From NCBI GenBank assembly GCA_000438295.1, contig FR901072.1, forward strand, positions 5,466 through 37,234: 31,769 nucleotides of DNA. Direction: 5' to 3'. Below are positions 1 through 7,687 of the stretch, piece by piece (position 1 is the stretch's first letter; each line of letters starts with the position of its first letter). The position numbers were made by a program, and so were the translations under genes. The DNA comes from Clostridium sp. CAG:451. Its GTDB lineage: Bacteria > Bacillota_I > Bacilli_A > RF39 > UBA660. The notes below the pieces were generated by a model. That model worked only from the letters and a program-made list of their open reading frames with translations. It ran no database searches and was not told the origin of the DNA.

Positions 1-1265
1 AAAGTACCTTATTCAATAAAATCGCTGGTGGAAAAATTGCTATTATTGAAGATATAGCTGGTGTAACAAGAGATAGACTTTATCAAGATGTTAGTTGGAA
101 TAACAAAAACTTCACTATAATAGATACTGGTGGTATTGAAGATGAGAAAGAAAATTTTCAAAAAGAAATAAGAATTCAAGCAGAATTTGCTATTAGTGAA
201 GCTTCTATTATTTTATTTGTAGTAGATGGAAAACTAGGACTTACTAAGGATGACTTAATTATTAGAGATATTTTAAGAAGAAGTGGAAAAAAAGTAATTG
301 TAGCTATTAATAAGATTGATACTAAGGAAGCTAATGATAATCTTTATGATTTTTATGAACTAGGATTTGATACTTATCTTCCAATTAGTGCTATCCATAA
401 TACTGGTTATTATGAATTATTGGATGAAATTACTAAAGATATCGTAGAAGAAGAAGAAATACCTGATGAAAGATTAAAGTTTTGTGTTATTGGTAGACCT
501 AATGTTGGAAAAAGTAGCTTAATCAATGCCTTACTAAATGAAGAAAGAGTTGTAGTATCAAATGTTGCTGGTACGACAAGAGATTCTATTGATACTGTTT
601 TAAAATATCATGGTGAAGAATATGTCTTAATTGATACAGCAGGTATGCGTAAAAAAGGAAAAGTCTTTGAAAGTATCGAAAAATATAGTCTTGTTAGAAG
701 TATGCGAGCTATTGATAGAAGTGATTTATGTCTTTTAGTTATTAATGCCGAAGAAGGGATTAAGGAACATGATAAACATATCGCCTCTTATGCTTTAGAA
801 AAAGGAAAAGGAATAATTATAGTTGTTAATAAATGGGATACGGTAAAAGAAACTAGTATTAATGATTATAAAAAATTAGTAAGAAGTGAATTTCAGTTTA
901 TCACTTATGCCCCTATCGTTTTCTTATCTGCCCTTACTAAAAAAAGAATTTCTACTTTAATGCCTGAAGTTTTAAAAGTTAAAGAAAATATTAACAGAGA
1001 AATTAAAACTAGTGTTTTAAATGATGTTATACAAGATGCCTATGATAGAAATCCTGCTCCTAGTTATAAAGCGAAAAGATTAAAGATTTATTTTGTTAGT
1101 CAAACTGGTACTAAACCACCTAAGTTTACTTTTAGAGTTAATAACAAAGGATTAGTGCATTTCTCTTATGAAAGATATTTAGAAAATCAATTAAGAGAAA
1201 ACTTTGATTTAGAAGGTACACCTATTGTGTTACAATTCAAGAATAGAAATGGGGACGACTTATGA
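1..1265 (+). CDS. der: GTPase Der (EngA), 5'-truncated by window edge
   Basis: Der is an essential tandem-domain GTPase that acts in 50S ribosome assembly. The reading frame is open from base 3 and gives 420 residues; the first visible residues (STLFN) are the end of the first P-loop, so only about 14 N-terminal residues are missing. G-domain 1 shows the DTGG and NKID motifs. G-domain 2 shows GRPNVGKSS (near visible residue 164), DTAGMRKKG and NKWD, followed by the KH-like C-terminal domain (PAPSYKAKRLKIYF, then TKPPKFTFRVNN). It ends on TGA at the position usual for the family, and its stop overlaps the next start by 4 bases (ATGA), which suggests translational coupling. The TGA stop also argues against the Mycoplasma code. 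Confidence 0.97.
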   Translation, partial: STLFNKIAGGKIAIIEDIAGVTRDRLYQDVSWNNKNFTIIDTGGIEDEKENFQKEIRIQAEFAISEASIILFVVDGKLGLTKDDLIIRDILRRSGKKVIVAINKIDTKEANDNLYDFYELGFDTYLPISAIHNTGYYELLDEITKDIVEEEEIPDERLKFCVIGRPNVGKSSLINALLNEERVVVSNVAGTTRDSIDTVLKYHGEEYVLIDTAGMRKKGKVFESIEKYSLVRSMRAIDRSDLCLLVINAEEGIKEHDKHIASYALEKGKGIIIVVNKWDTVKETSINDYKKLVRSEFQFITYAPIVFLSALTKKRISTLMPEVLKVKENINREIKTSVLNDVIQDAYDRNPAPSYKAKRLKIYFVSQTGTKPPKFTFRVNNKGLVHFSYERYLENQLRENFDLEGTPIVLQFKNRNGDDL

Positions 1266-1513
1266 TAATAGGAAGGAATAACTCTTTTAATAATAAAAGG
1301 TTTGAAAAAACTAACTTTTCTGATTTACATAAAGAAACAGAAAGAAAGAATATCTTTACTAATGATGTTTCCGCTTACCGTTATGCTAATCCACTAGATA
1401 GTGAAAGAATGCACGAAAAGTCACTTGCTATGTTACAAGATAGACTTGATAAAGGCTTAATTTCAATGGAAGAATTTAATGCTCAACTAAAGAGAATCAC
1501 TAGAAATAAATAG
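1262..1513 (+). CDS. Small SHOCT-like protein
   Basis: An 83-residue protein of unknown function, translationally coupled to der: its ATG overlaps the der stop, and a GGGGA ribosome-binding site lies inside the der 3' end. The N-terminal half is polar, Asn/Lys-rich and probably disordered. The C-terminal 30 residues (about 53-83; RLDKGLISMEEFNAQLKRI) fit the SHOCT pattern of a short amphipathic helix, a turn with a Gly-Leu/Ile-Ser/Thr step, and a second helix. SHOCT domains occur at protein ends and are thought to mediate oligomerisation. No membrane segment or signal peptide is visible. The family assignment is by eye and moderate; a lineage-specific gene is the alternative. Confidence 0.6.
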   Translation: MIIGRNNSFNNKRFEKTNFSDLHKETERKNIFTNDVSAYRYANPLDSERMHEKSLAMLQDRLDKGLISMEEFNAQLKRITRNK

Positions 1514-1514
1514 A

Positions 1515-1541
1515 ACTTAATTTTTCTAGTTTCATATAATG
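1515..1541 (+). promoter_or_regulatory. Candidate sporulation-type promoter of spoVIF
   Basis: An AC at 1515-1516 is followed after 16 bases by CATATAATG (1533-1541). This is one base off the sigma-K -10 pattern CATAnnnTA at the right spacing, and also close to sigma-E CATACAnT. The same bases contain TATAAT (1535-1540), so a housekeeping promoter cannot be excluded. A 6-bp inverted repeat CTAGTT/AACTAG (1526-1531, 1542-1547) straddles the -10. A strong AGGAGG lies just upstream of the spoVIF start. Confidence 0.4.
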
Positions 1542-1558
1542 AACTAGGAGGTTCTATA

Positions 1559-1798
1559 ATGTTTGGAGATAGTTTTTTTAAAAAGGTTGAGAAAAAGACT
1601 AATGTTAGTAAAGATACAATTTTATCTCTTGCTAATAAATTACAAGATGGAAATATGAAAGATGAGAAGACTTTAAGTGAAGTGGTTGATGAAATAGCAA
1701 CTATGACTGGTAAAAATATTTCTAAAGAAAAGAAAGAAAAAATTATAAATACAATTATGAAAGATAAAGTACCTGATAACGTTGATAAGATGTTTTAG
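1559..1798 (+). CDS. spoVIF: Stage VI sporulation protein F (SpoVIF-like)
   Basis: A 79-residue protein with the layout of the SpoVIF family: an N-terminal FFKKVEKKTNVSKDTI segment, then LANKLQDGNMKDEKTL, then an EKKEKIINTIMKDKVP C-terminal part. This matches the family as I remember it (about 80-90 residues, starting with D/F-FF-K-VEKKTGV). In Bacillus subtilis SpoVIF acts late in the mother cell and is needed for coat assembly and spore resistance. The start is well supported by TAGGAGG at the usual spacing. An intrinsic terminator overlaps the stop codon. Location next to der and the possible sigma-K/E-like promoter fit a sporulation role. Confidence 0.75.
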   Translation: MFGDSFFKKVEKKTNVSKDTILSLANKLQDGNMKDEKTLSEVVDEIATMTGKNISKEKKEKIINTIMKDKVPDNVDKMF

Positions 1799-1820
1799 GA
1801 AACAACATCTTTCTTTTTTT
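1787..1820 (+). terminator. Intrinsic terminator after spoVIF
   Basis: Stem AAGATGTT (1787-1794) with AACATCTT (1804-1811), a 9-base loop, and a following tract TTTCTTTTTTT. It overlaps the last codons and stop of spoVIF. Confidence 0.85.
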
Positions 1821-1832
1821 AATAAAATGTGA

Positions 1833-1838
1833 TATAAT
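1833..1838 (+). promoter_or_regulatory. -10 element of the kinase-like gene
   Basis: A perfect TATAAT lies 25 bases before the start at 1863. No good -35 is visible because that position falls in the U-tract of the spoVIF terminator. An ATG at 1839 directly follows this hexamer and would lie in or before the transcript start, so it is not the start codon. Confidence 0.55.
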
Positions 1839-1862
1839 ATGGGGCAAATAAGGGGTGGTATA

Positions 1863-2603
1863 ATGAAAAAAATTGATATTACTAGTATTAATTTTGATAA
1901 AGTAGTTAAAATTAATGATGACATATCTAGTGAAAGTACTATTTATCATGATAATAAAATGGTATATAAAATCTATAAGAACTTTAGTATTTATGAACTA
2001 ATAGAAAGAGAAGCTCATGTTGAAGAAGCTAGTAAGATTACTAATTTAAGAGTTGCTACTCCACTTGCTAAGCTATATAATGGCTATTCTTTTTGTGGAT
2101 GTACAATGGCATATAAAAAAGGAATTACACTGAGCGAGTATGAAAAGACTCATTCTATAGAAGAATTAAAAGATAAACTTATTGATGTTTCTTTAGAACT
2201 AGAAGAAATACATCGTAATAGGAAAAAGATTGTACTAGGTGACATTAATTACAACAATGTTATGATTGATGAAGAAAATAATGATTTTTCTTTTATAGAC
2301 TTTGATGGTGTTGGTATTAAAAGAATGGAACCAATGACTATTTCAACTCCTTTATTTGAGTACTTAGAAAATAGAGGTATAGATTATCAAGGAAAACAAA
2401 ATTATGATAGACTAGCTTATCTATTAGCCTTTTACCAGACTGTTTTTCATAAGAGTATTGATGAGGTTAGTGAAGATGAGTTTGAGATGAAAACAGACGA
2501 ATTACCTTTTCTTAATAGATCAAGATATGACTTTAAAGTATTAAAAAAGAAAAATAAGACTGTCAAAGACATGCCCTATTTCCATGAAGTTTTTTCAAAG
2601 TAA
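1863..2603 (+). CDS. Protein-kinase-fold protein
   Basis: A 246-residue cytoplasmic protein with a eukaryotic-like kinase fold. From the chosen ATG the visible landmarks are a candidate ATP-binding Lys36 (MVYKIYK), Glu50 (possible helix-C glutamate), a catalytic loop GDINYNN at 126-132 (Asp127, Asn131/132) and a DFG-like IDFDG with Asp146. The protein is shorter than Ser/Thr kinases and has no clear glycine-rich loop, so it is nearer to small aminoglycoside-phosphotransferase or RIO-type kinases; its substrate is unknown. I start at 1863, not at an in-frame ATG 24 bases upstream, because GGGGTGG precedes 1863 and the upstream ATG abuts the -10. The 3' end overlaps the convergent DUF2974 gene by 9 bases. 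Confidence 0.75.
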   Translation: MKKIDITSINFDKVVKINDDISSESTIYHDNKMVYKIYKNFSIYELIEREAHVEEASKITNLRVATPLAKLYNGYSFCGCTMAYKKGITLSEYEKTHSIEELKDKLIDVSLELEEIHRNRKKIVLGDINYNNVMIDEENNDFSFIDFDGVGIKRMEPMTISTPLFEYLENRGIDYQGKQNYDRLAYLLAFYQTVFHKSIDEVSEDEFEMKTDELPFLNRSRYDFKVLKKKNKTVKDMPYFHEVFSK

Positions 2604-3647
2604 GAATGGTAAATTTTTAATAATGAAGACTACTAATACTTTAATTGTATCCCAAAGACATTTCTTTATTTTATCATCTAAAGATTCCATTGATTTTATA
2701 ATTGGTGGAATTTTTTTATACCAGTTTTTTGATAAATCTTTAAGTGTTTTAATATCTGCCCTATCAAAGATAGTAAATAAAGCCTTAACAAATTCTTCTT
2801 TTTCTTTTTTTGTTAGATTGTTTATGGTATCTTTTAGTACCTTATTGGTATAAATAGATGTTTTAGTTAATCTTTTTAAATAGATAAAACTGTTATCATT
2901 TACTAACCAGGAGAATGGGTCATGTTGCATTATTCCACTTTCATTACTTCTTACTACGGTATAATCTTCACTATTACAAAGTAACATACCTATTATTGAA
3001 CTTTCTGGTACTGTTTTATAAAGTAGTGGTTCAGTATTTTTAAATTCTTTACTAGTAACTACTTTCTCTTGAAAACCAGGACCATCATGAGAGAATACTT
3101 TTTTTATTCTTCTTTTGTCTTTTAGATATATAGCAGCATAAAATGCTAAGTTTCCCCCTTTAGAGTGTCCACCAATATAAGAGTAATTATTAGTTAAAGA
3201 CAAGACTGTTTCTAAATACTTTAAAGCTTCTACTTGGGCTGGTACTGGTGATAAAAATGACATATTAAAATCTTCTTTCCAGCCATTAACTGTTCCATCA
3301 GTACCACGATATGCGATATAGATATCCCCTGTTTCTAAGAAAAAGGTTACAGCAGAAAATTGTTTATTCTCTACTAAGTTATCTTTACTGATATAGTAAT
3401 TAACTATTATATTAGAAAATCTTTTAGAGGAACAAACTTTTTCTAATAGGTTTAAGTTATTTAAATCATCCCTATCAGTACCTAATAAATCATAAAAATA
3501 ATTAGTCAAATCACTTATCTTACAAGGTAGTGCTACTTTTTCATAGTAAAGATATGAAAGTTGTGATAAAACTAAGCTATCTACTTCGTTAAGTGGTGAG
3601 TCTTTCATTGTAAGATTATTCTTACTAACATAATCAATTATATTCAT
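2595..3647 (-). CDS. DUF2974 (Mbeg1-like) alpha/beta-hydrolase
   Basis: A 350-residue protein of the Mbeg1-like/DUF2974 family, which has an alpha/beta-hydrolase, lipase-like fold. Signature parts are the IAYRGTDGTVNGWKEDFNMSF stretch (about 111-131), the nucleophile elbow GHSKGGN with Ser162, HDGPGF (about 187-192) and QHDPFSW (about 241-247), which probably carries the catalytic His. No signal peptide is seen, so it is likely cytoplasmic; the true substrate is unknown. It ends on TGA. No Shine-Dalgarno precedes the ATG, and a TATAAT sits only 6 bases upstream, suggesting a leaderless message. A decayed copy of its 5' end lies at 6236-6346. Confidence 0.85.
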   Translation of the reverse strand: MNIIDYVSKNNLTMKDSPLNEVDSLVLSQLSYLYYEKVALPCKISDLTNYFYDLLGTDRDDLNNLNLLEKVCSSKRFSNIIVNYYISKDNLVENKQFSAVTFFLETGDIYIAYRGTDGTVNGWKEDFNMSFLSPVPAQVEALKYLETVLSLTNNYSYIGGHSKGGNLAFYAAIYLKDKRRIKKVFSHDGPGFQEKVVTSKEFKNTEPLLYKTVPESSIIGMLLCNSEDYTVVRSNESGIMQHDPFSWLVNDNSFIYLKRLTKTSIYTNKVLKDTINNLTKKEKEEFVKALFTIFDRADIKTLKDLSKNWYKKIPPIIKSMESLDDKIKKCLWDTIKVLVVFIIKNLPFLL

Positions 3648-3692
3648 AATGTATTATATGATAAGAAAAAAATAAGTATAAATTTTTATGCC
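3503..3692. repeat. Direct repeat, copy 1 (DUF2974 5' end)
   Basis: The first 35-50 codons and the upstream region of the DUF2974 gene recur at about 6222-6388 in the same orientation. The copies share long identical runs, for example around the start codon and through the A-rich upstream tract. Copy 2 lacks about 25 bases inside the coding part and 3 bases in the -10. The repeats flank the yibEF block. Confidence 0.85.
3653..3658 (-). promoter_or_regulatory. -10 element of the DUF2974 gene
   Basis: On the minus strand CATATAATA overlaps TATAAT and ends 5 bases before the ATG. It fits both sigma-A (-10 only; the -35 position reads TTATAC) and the sigma-K pattern CATAnnnTA, with an AC 15 bases upstream. 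Predicted transcription would start at or within a base or two of the ATG. The duplicate copy at 6350 has lost three bases (TAT) here, which destroys the hexamer. Confidence 0.45.
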
Positions 3693-3730
3693 CACTTTAA
3701 TATTAGGATATGATTTTTTGAAAAAACTAG

Positions 3731-3747
3731 TATAATAGATTTGGAGG
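3731..3747 (+). promoter_or_regulatory. -10 and ribosome-binding site of yibE-yibF
   Basis: TATAAT at 3731-3736 and GGAGG at 3743-3747, 7 bases before the start codon. No convincing -35 is seen at 17-base spacing. The leader would be very short, about 10-12 bases. Confidence 0.55.
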
Positions 3748-3754
3748 TAGTAGT

Positions 3755-4816
3755 ATGTCTAGTAAAAAGAATCTGATTTCTATTATTATATTTCTTATAT
3801 CTATAATTATTTTAATTTTTGTTTATAATGATGATTTCTTATATTCCAAGCAAATTGTTAAAATAACAAAAATTGATACAATTAGTGAAGAAACATCTCA
3901 AAACTCATTAGGATTAGAAGAAAAATACTATATGCGAAAGATAACAGGTATAATAACCAATGGTAAGCAAAAAGGAAAAGAAAAAACCATCTCTTATGAT
4001 GAATCTTATTCATCTGTTGTTACAGATAAATACAAAGTTAATGACAAAATAATATTAGATGCGAGTGATATTGAATTAAAAAGAGATTTCTATCTAACTT
4101 TAATGATAGTGATATTTTTAAATTTACTTTATATAGTTGGTTCTTATAAAGGACTGTTATCTGTATTAAGCGTTGTTTTGAATTTAGTAATTTTTTATAT
4201 AGGTTTAGCTTTATATTTTAAAGGTATCAATTTATTATTTTTATGTGTAATAGAAATGATTATTTTTTCTATTATTTCTTTGATATTAGCAAGTGGATTT
4301 AACAAGAAAACATTATCGGCAATCATTTCTGTAATTATATCAACATTAGTAATGCTTATTACAATTGTAATTATTATAAATTTTACTGGTTATAAAGGGA
4401 TAAATTTCAATGAATTATCATTTTTAACTGTTCCTATTGAAGATATCATATTACCAGAACTATTAATCGGATCAACAGGGGCAATTATGGATGTAGCAAT
4501 TACAATTTCAGCTTCTATATCGGAACTGATTCAAAAAGACAATAATATATCTGTCAAAAATTTGAAAAAATCTGCTAGAGAAATAGGTAAAGATATAATG
4601 AGTACAATGAGTAATGTTTTGTTTTTTACTTATTTATGTTCAGGTCTTCCTATTTTTGTGTTAGCATTACGCAATGGATTTTCAATGTATAATTATATTT
4701 CAAGTAATTTTACATTAGAATTAACCAGATTCTTAATTGGTAGCATTGGTATTGTTTTAACTATTCCTGTATCAGCACATATATCAATTAAATTTATGAA
4801 AAGAGGGGTAAAATGA
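3755..4816 (+). CDS. YibE/F family membrane protein (first gene)
   Basis: A 353-residue integral membrane protein of the YibE/F family, whose role is not established in general. It starts with one membrane segment (about 8-25), then an extracytoplasmic region of about 85 residues (including GIITNGKQKGKEKTISYDES), then roughly seven hydrophobic helices from residue 112 on. The conserved region LLIGSTGAIMDVAITISASISEL (about 235-258) is typical of the family. Its stop overlaps the start of the second yibEF-type gene (ATGA at 4813-4816), so the two are coupled and probably form a complex. Base composition looks more AT-rich, with more ATA codons, than neighbouring housekeeping genes, which hints at acquisition; this was judged by eye. 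Confidence 0.88.
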   Translation: MSSKKNLISIIIFLISIIILIFVYNDDFLYSKQIVKITKIDTISEETSQNSLGLEEKYYMRKITGIITNGKQKGKEKTISYDESYSSVVTDKYKVNDKIILDASDIELKRDFYLTLMIVIFLNLLYIVGSYKGLLSVLSVVLNLVIFYIGLALYFKGINLLFLCVIEMIIFSIISLILASGFNKKTLSAIISVIISTLVMLITIVIIINFTGYKGINFNELSFLTVPIEDIILPELLIGSTGAIMDVAITISASISELIQKDNNISVKNLKKSAREIGKDIMSTMSNVLFFTYLCSGLPIFVLALRNGFSMYNYISSNFTLELTRFLIGSIGIVLTIPVSAHISIKFMKRGVK

Positions 4817-5568
4817 ATATAATATTAATTATTTTATTATTTTTATTAATGATTTATATTGATATAAAAAGAGGAATAAAATTATTTTTATCTATAATAT
4901 TTAATTTTATTATTTTAATGATTATTTTTTACTTAATTGCTCTTGGACTAAATCCTATAATATGTTCTTTAATAGGCTGTTTTATAATAAGTTATATAAT
5001 ATTATATTATGTAAATGAAAAAAACATAAAAACAGAATCTAGTTTAAAATCAGTTATTATTGTATTAATTATATTATCCTTTCTCATATTTTTTGTAACA
5101 AAGATATCAAGAATTGCTGGTTTTGGATATGAGTCTTATGAAGAGATAAATATGTTTTCTTATAATGTAAAAATAGATTTTACTAACATTGCAATTTCTA
5201 TGATATTAATTAGTTTAATTGGAGCAACGGTTGATTCTTCAATAGCAATTTCCTCTGCATTATACGAAGTTTATGATAATAATAAAAACTTATCAAAAAA
5301 AGAGTTATTTCTATCGGGAATGAACATAGGAAGAGATATATTGTGTACGACGAATAATACCTTAATGTTTGCTTTTTTAGGTGAATTTATGACATTATTG
5401 ATTTGGTTTTATAAAGGAGGTTATTCATCTTTAGAAATTGTAAATGCAAAGACATTTGTTTCAGAAATGATTAAAATATTATTTAGTGCACTAGGCTGTA
5501 TTATAGTTATACCTATAACTGCATATATTACAACGGAAACACTAAAAAAAGATAGCAAAAATAATTAA
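4813..5568 (+). CDS. YibE/F family membrane protein (second gene)
   Basis: A 251-residue, almost wholly hydrophobic protein with about six or seven membrane helices. It carries the same family signature as its upstream partner (LIGATVDSSIAISSALYEV, about 135-155) and a matching NIGRDILCTTNNTLMFAF segment (about 173-190), but lacks the extracytoplasmic domain. Paired long and short YibE/F proteins are common in Bacillota, and the 4-base overlap here fits a heteromeric membrane complex. A GAGGGG ribosome-binding site lies in the end of the first gene. A strong terminator follows directly, so the operon is only these two genes. Transport is the usual guess for the family; the substrate is unknown. 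Confidence 0.88.
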   Translation: MNIILIILLFLLMIYIDIKRGIKLFLSIIFNFIILMIIFYLIALGLNPIICSLIGCFIISYIILYYVNEKNIKTESSLKSVIIVLIILSFLIFFVTKISRIAGFGYESYEEINMFSYNVKIDFTNIAISMILISLIGATVDSSIAISSALYEVYDNNKNLSKKELFLSGMNIGRDILCTTNNTLMFAFLGEFMTLLIWFYKGGYSSLEIVNAKTFVSEMIKILFSALGCIIVIPITAYITTETLKKDSKNN

Positions 5569-5571
5569 ATA

Positions 5572-5606
5572 AAAATTATCATATGATTTCATGTGGTAAT
5601 TTTTTT
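5572..5606 (+). terminator. Intrinsic terminator of the yibE-yibF operon
   Basis: The left arm 5572-5585 and right arm 5590-5603 pair over 14 positions, counting two G-U pairs, with a 4-base loop ATTT and a T-run. It begins 3 bases after the second yibEF stop. The ATG that opens the next reading frame (5583) lies inside the stem, so that frame is not a normal gene start. Confidence 0.85.
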
Positions 5607-6113
5607 ATTGTCGAAAATGAAATTTTAGCAATTATAGTTTTAATGTTCTTTGCCTACTTAATATCACTTTGTTCAACATCCGATCCATTTGTTGGTAAAT
5701 ATCTCCTTAATTCCTTTGGAGTTGTTCCCATCATTAGTTATCTCCTTTTAGGGCCTATGATAGATATTAAAAATATTATTGTATTATTTGGTAATTACAA
5801 GAAAAGTTTAGTAGTCACTTTGATTTCATCAATATTTATAGTTTATTTTGTATATACAGCATTAATTTTATACATAAAAATCAGTAATAATCTAGGAAAT
5901 TATTTAGCACCACAAATGCAAAAATATATATTGTGGTTTGTTCCAATTTTATTTTCAATTGGTTTAGTGATGTGTTTTAATAATCACATACATTATAAAT
6001 TCAAGTTTAGTGATTTAATTTTATTACTTCCAATACTAATAGCAACTAATCGAAACAATTTTTATAATAGTTCTAAATCAAAAACTAATAATGAAAAAAA
6101 CAAGTCAAAGTGA
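5583..6113 (+). pseudogene. 3' half of a YraQ/UPF0718-type permease
   Basis: The frame encodes 176 residues resembling only the C-terminal half of the DUF318/UPF0718 (YraQ) permease family. The motif LISLCSTSDPFVGKYL (about 26-41) and the YLLLGPMIDIKNII segment (about 53-66) are the second-half signatures, followed by two hydrophobic helices and a Lys/Asn/Ser-rich tail. The first half of the permease (about 130-150 residues with its own signature) is absent upstream. The only ATG lies in the stem of the yibEF terminator and has no ribosome-binding site. The simplest reading is a 5'-deleted, non-expressed gene; a functional half-size protein is less likely. Confidence 0.7.
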
Positions 6114-6235
6114 AAATAGTAATCAAGATATAGAAATAACAAAATCAATATGCTTATTCATGTTACACTACTGATGATGGTCTGGATAATTATGATTTAG
6201 GTAAATGAAATGAATATTAAAATAAGTTAAATCAC
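6114..6235 (+). other. Decayed DNA between the pseudogene remnants
   Basis: No gene is seen. One short stop-bounded frame on the plus strand (6140-6208) reads as a plausible protein tail ending YTTDDGLDNYDLGK, which suggests another gene scrap, but I cannot name the parent. The last stretch merges into the DUF2974 repeat. Confidence 0.35.
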
Positions 6236-6388
6236 TTATTCATAGTAAATATATGAAAGTCCTGACAAAACTAAGCTATCCGCTTCATTAAGTTGTGAGC
6301 CTTTCATTGTAAGATTATTCTTACTAACATAATCAATTATACTCATAATGTATTTGATAAGAAAAAAATAAGTATAAGTTTTTAAGCC
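6222..6388. repeat. Direct repeat, copy 2 (DUF2974 5' end)
   Basis: Counterpart of 3503-3692 in the same orientation. It carries substitutions, an internal deletion of about 25 bases (the residues after YYE are missing) and the loss of TAT in the promoter -10, as expected for a copy no longer under selection. Confidence 0.85.
6236..6346 (-). pseudogene. Remnant of a second DUF2974 gene (5' end only)
   Basis: From an ATG at 6346 the minus strand encodes 36 residues starting MSIIDYVSKNNLTMKGS, nearly identical to the intact protein at 2595-3647, then stops at TAA (6236-6238). The stop falls where the intact gene continues with KVALPC. The rest of the gene is gone. It has neither a ribosome-binding site nor an intact -10. 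Confidence 0.85.
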
Positions 6389-6393
6389 TATAC
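6362..6393 (-). terminator. Terminator of the peptidase operon
   Basis: On the minus strand GTATAGG (6387-6393) pairs with CTTATAC (6372-6378), including one G-U pair. The loop has 8 bases and a T-rich tract TTATTTTTTTC follows. The U-tract and right arm come from the upstream region of the decayed DUF2974 copy. Confidence 0.6.
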
Positions 6394-7071
6394 ATGTTTT
6401 TTATTTGGTTGATTATTATTGACTAACTTACTATTTATATCATTTATAATTGATGCTGTAACTATATTTAATCTAGTATCATCTTTATCCATTACTAAAC
6501 CATAAATAAAATCATTATCATAATTATTAAATAATTCTTTACCAATAGAATATACTGCTCCATAACCATCTATACTATCAAAACTTGTTTGTAACTCTTC
6601 TAATGTAAATGGTGTTTTAATATCATGTTGACATTCTGGATTACCAAGATTTGTGGCTAACACTTCATAAAACCAACCTGGATTAGTAGAACCAATTTTA
6701 GTTTGACAAACATGAGTAAATTCATGAATGGTATTATAACAAAATTCGTCTTCAGTATAATTTTCAAAGGTATTTATTTGTCTAACTAAATCTAATGATA
6801 ACATATTAATATTACCATCTTCGGTATTAGCAATCATCCAGTCTTGATATTCTCTATAGCCATAGTTTTTCTTAAAAGATTCCATTATATTTTCTTTATA
6901 TTCAAAAATATTATCATATAGTTTTATAACTGGTTTAACGTTTTCTAATTTAAAGAAATCTAAAATATTTTGTCTTTTATCTTCAAAAACATTAACCATT
7001 TTTGCTAAATATCTTTTATCACAATCATTATAATATACTGTAAAGTTTTCAGTATCATATTTTAAACTCAT
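6388..7071 (-). CDS. Putative gluzincin-type zinc metallopeptidase (HEFTH)
   Basis: A 227-residue cytoplasmic protein without signal peptide. It carries a zinc-binding HExxH motif, HEFTH at 116-120 (His116, Glu117, His120), and a likely third ligand Glu136 in WFYEVLATNLG, the arrangement of gluzincins such as peptidase MA-like proteins. The N-terminal 60 residues (YDTENFTVYYND) resemble the substrate-cleft beta region of that group. It is the last gene of a four-gene operon; its ATG shares one base with the stop of the histidine phosphatase gene. The substrate is unknown. It is only distantly like the second HExxH protein of the operon (7688-8584). Confidence 0.75.
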   Translation of the reverse strand: MSLKYDTENFTVYYNDCDKRYLAKMVNVFEDKRQNILDFFKLENVKPVIKLYDNIFEYKENIMESFKKNYGYREYQDWMIANTEDGNINMLSLDLVRQINTFENYTEDEFCYNTIHEFTHVCQTKIGSTNPGWFYEVLATNLGNPECQHDIKTPFTLEELQTSFDSIDGYGAVYSIGKELFNNYDNDFIYGLVMDKDDTRLNIVTASIINDINSKLVNNNQPNKKHV

Positions 7072-7685
7072 TATTCACAAACCTCCATATTCTCTATTTC
7101 AATCAATTCTCCATCTTTAAATAATAGCTTAACTGTCTCACAATTCCTACAACCATTTTCAAGAATAACCTTATCTTTATATAATAGATATTTATTATCA
7201 CTTATACTACACCATTTCTTAAGAAGAAATATTATAGCTGTATGATGTGATACTATTAAAATAGTTTTTCCTTCATTATTGTTAACCACTTCTAATAAGC
7301 CTTTACTCATTCTTTCTCTTACTTCTTTTTGACTTTCACCTTGCCCTATCTTATAGTCATCTTCATTTAGCTGTCTTTCATAAAAGTCAGTTGGGATATC
7401 TTTATAATCATCTATTCCAAACTCTCTTTCTCCAAAATCTTCTACTATATTTAGTTTATCATCTTTAGTAAAGTATTTTGCTGTAGCCATAGCTCTTACA
7501 TAATTACTAGATATAACCATATCAATATCAGAAAAGATTTCATTATTACTAACTTTTCTTGCTAATTCTTCCCCTTCAATAGTTAAAATTTGTTTTTGAT
7601 TTCTAACAAGTAAACTATCATTATCTTTTAAATAGTTTACTCTTTCGGTTATAGAATGTCTCATTAAATAAATAGTAGTAACCAT
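7071..7685 (-). CDS. Histidine phosphatase family protein
   Basis: A 204-residue member of the phosphoglycerate-mutase-like histidine phosphatase branch. The RH motif is at Arg9-His10 (LMRHS; His10 is the phospho-acceptor). SSNYVRAMATA (59-69) supplies the second arginine, GEREFG (85-90) the acid, and SHHTA (146-150) the second catalytic histidine. The N-terminal beta strand precedes RH directly, as usual. No secretion signal is seen. Substrates in this family range from sugar phosphates to nucleotides and cannot be read from sequence. It sits between two predicted metallopeptidases, coupled to the downstream one by TAATG and 2 bases from the upstream one. Confidence 0.9.
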   Translation of the reverse strand: MVTTIYLMRHSITERVNYLKDNDSLLVRNQKQILTIEGEELARKVSNNEIFSDIDMVISSNYVRAMATAKYFTKDDKLNIVEDFGEREFGIDDYKDIPTDFYERQLNEDDYKIGQGESQKEVRERMSKGLLEVVNNNEGKTILIVSHHTAIIFLLKKWCSISDNKYLLYKDKVILENGCRNCETVKLLFKDGELIEIENMEVCE

Positions 7686-7687
7686 AT

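Noticed and set aside
1673..1949. Two overlapping minus-strand frames opposite spoVIF and the kinase-like gene
   Set aside because: They are antisense to better-supported genes, with no ribosome-binding site and biased composition.
2584..2853. Plus-strand frame of 89 codons opposite the DUF2974 gene
   Set aside because: It is the antisense shadow of the hydrolase C-terminus.
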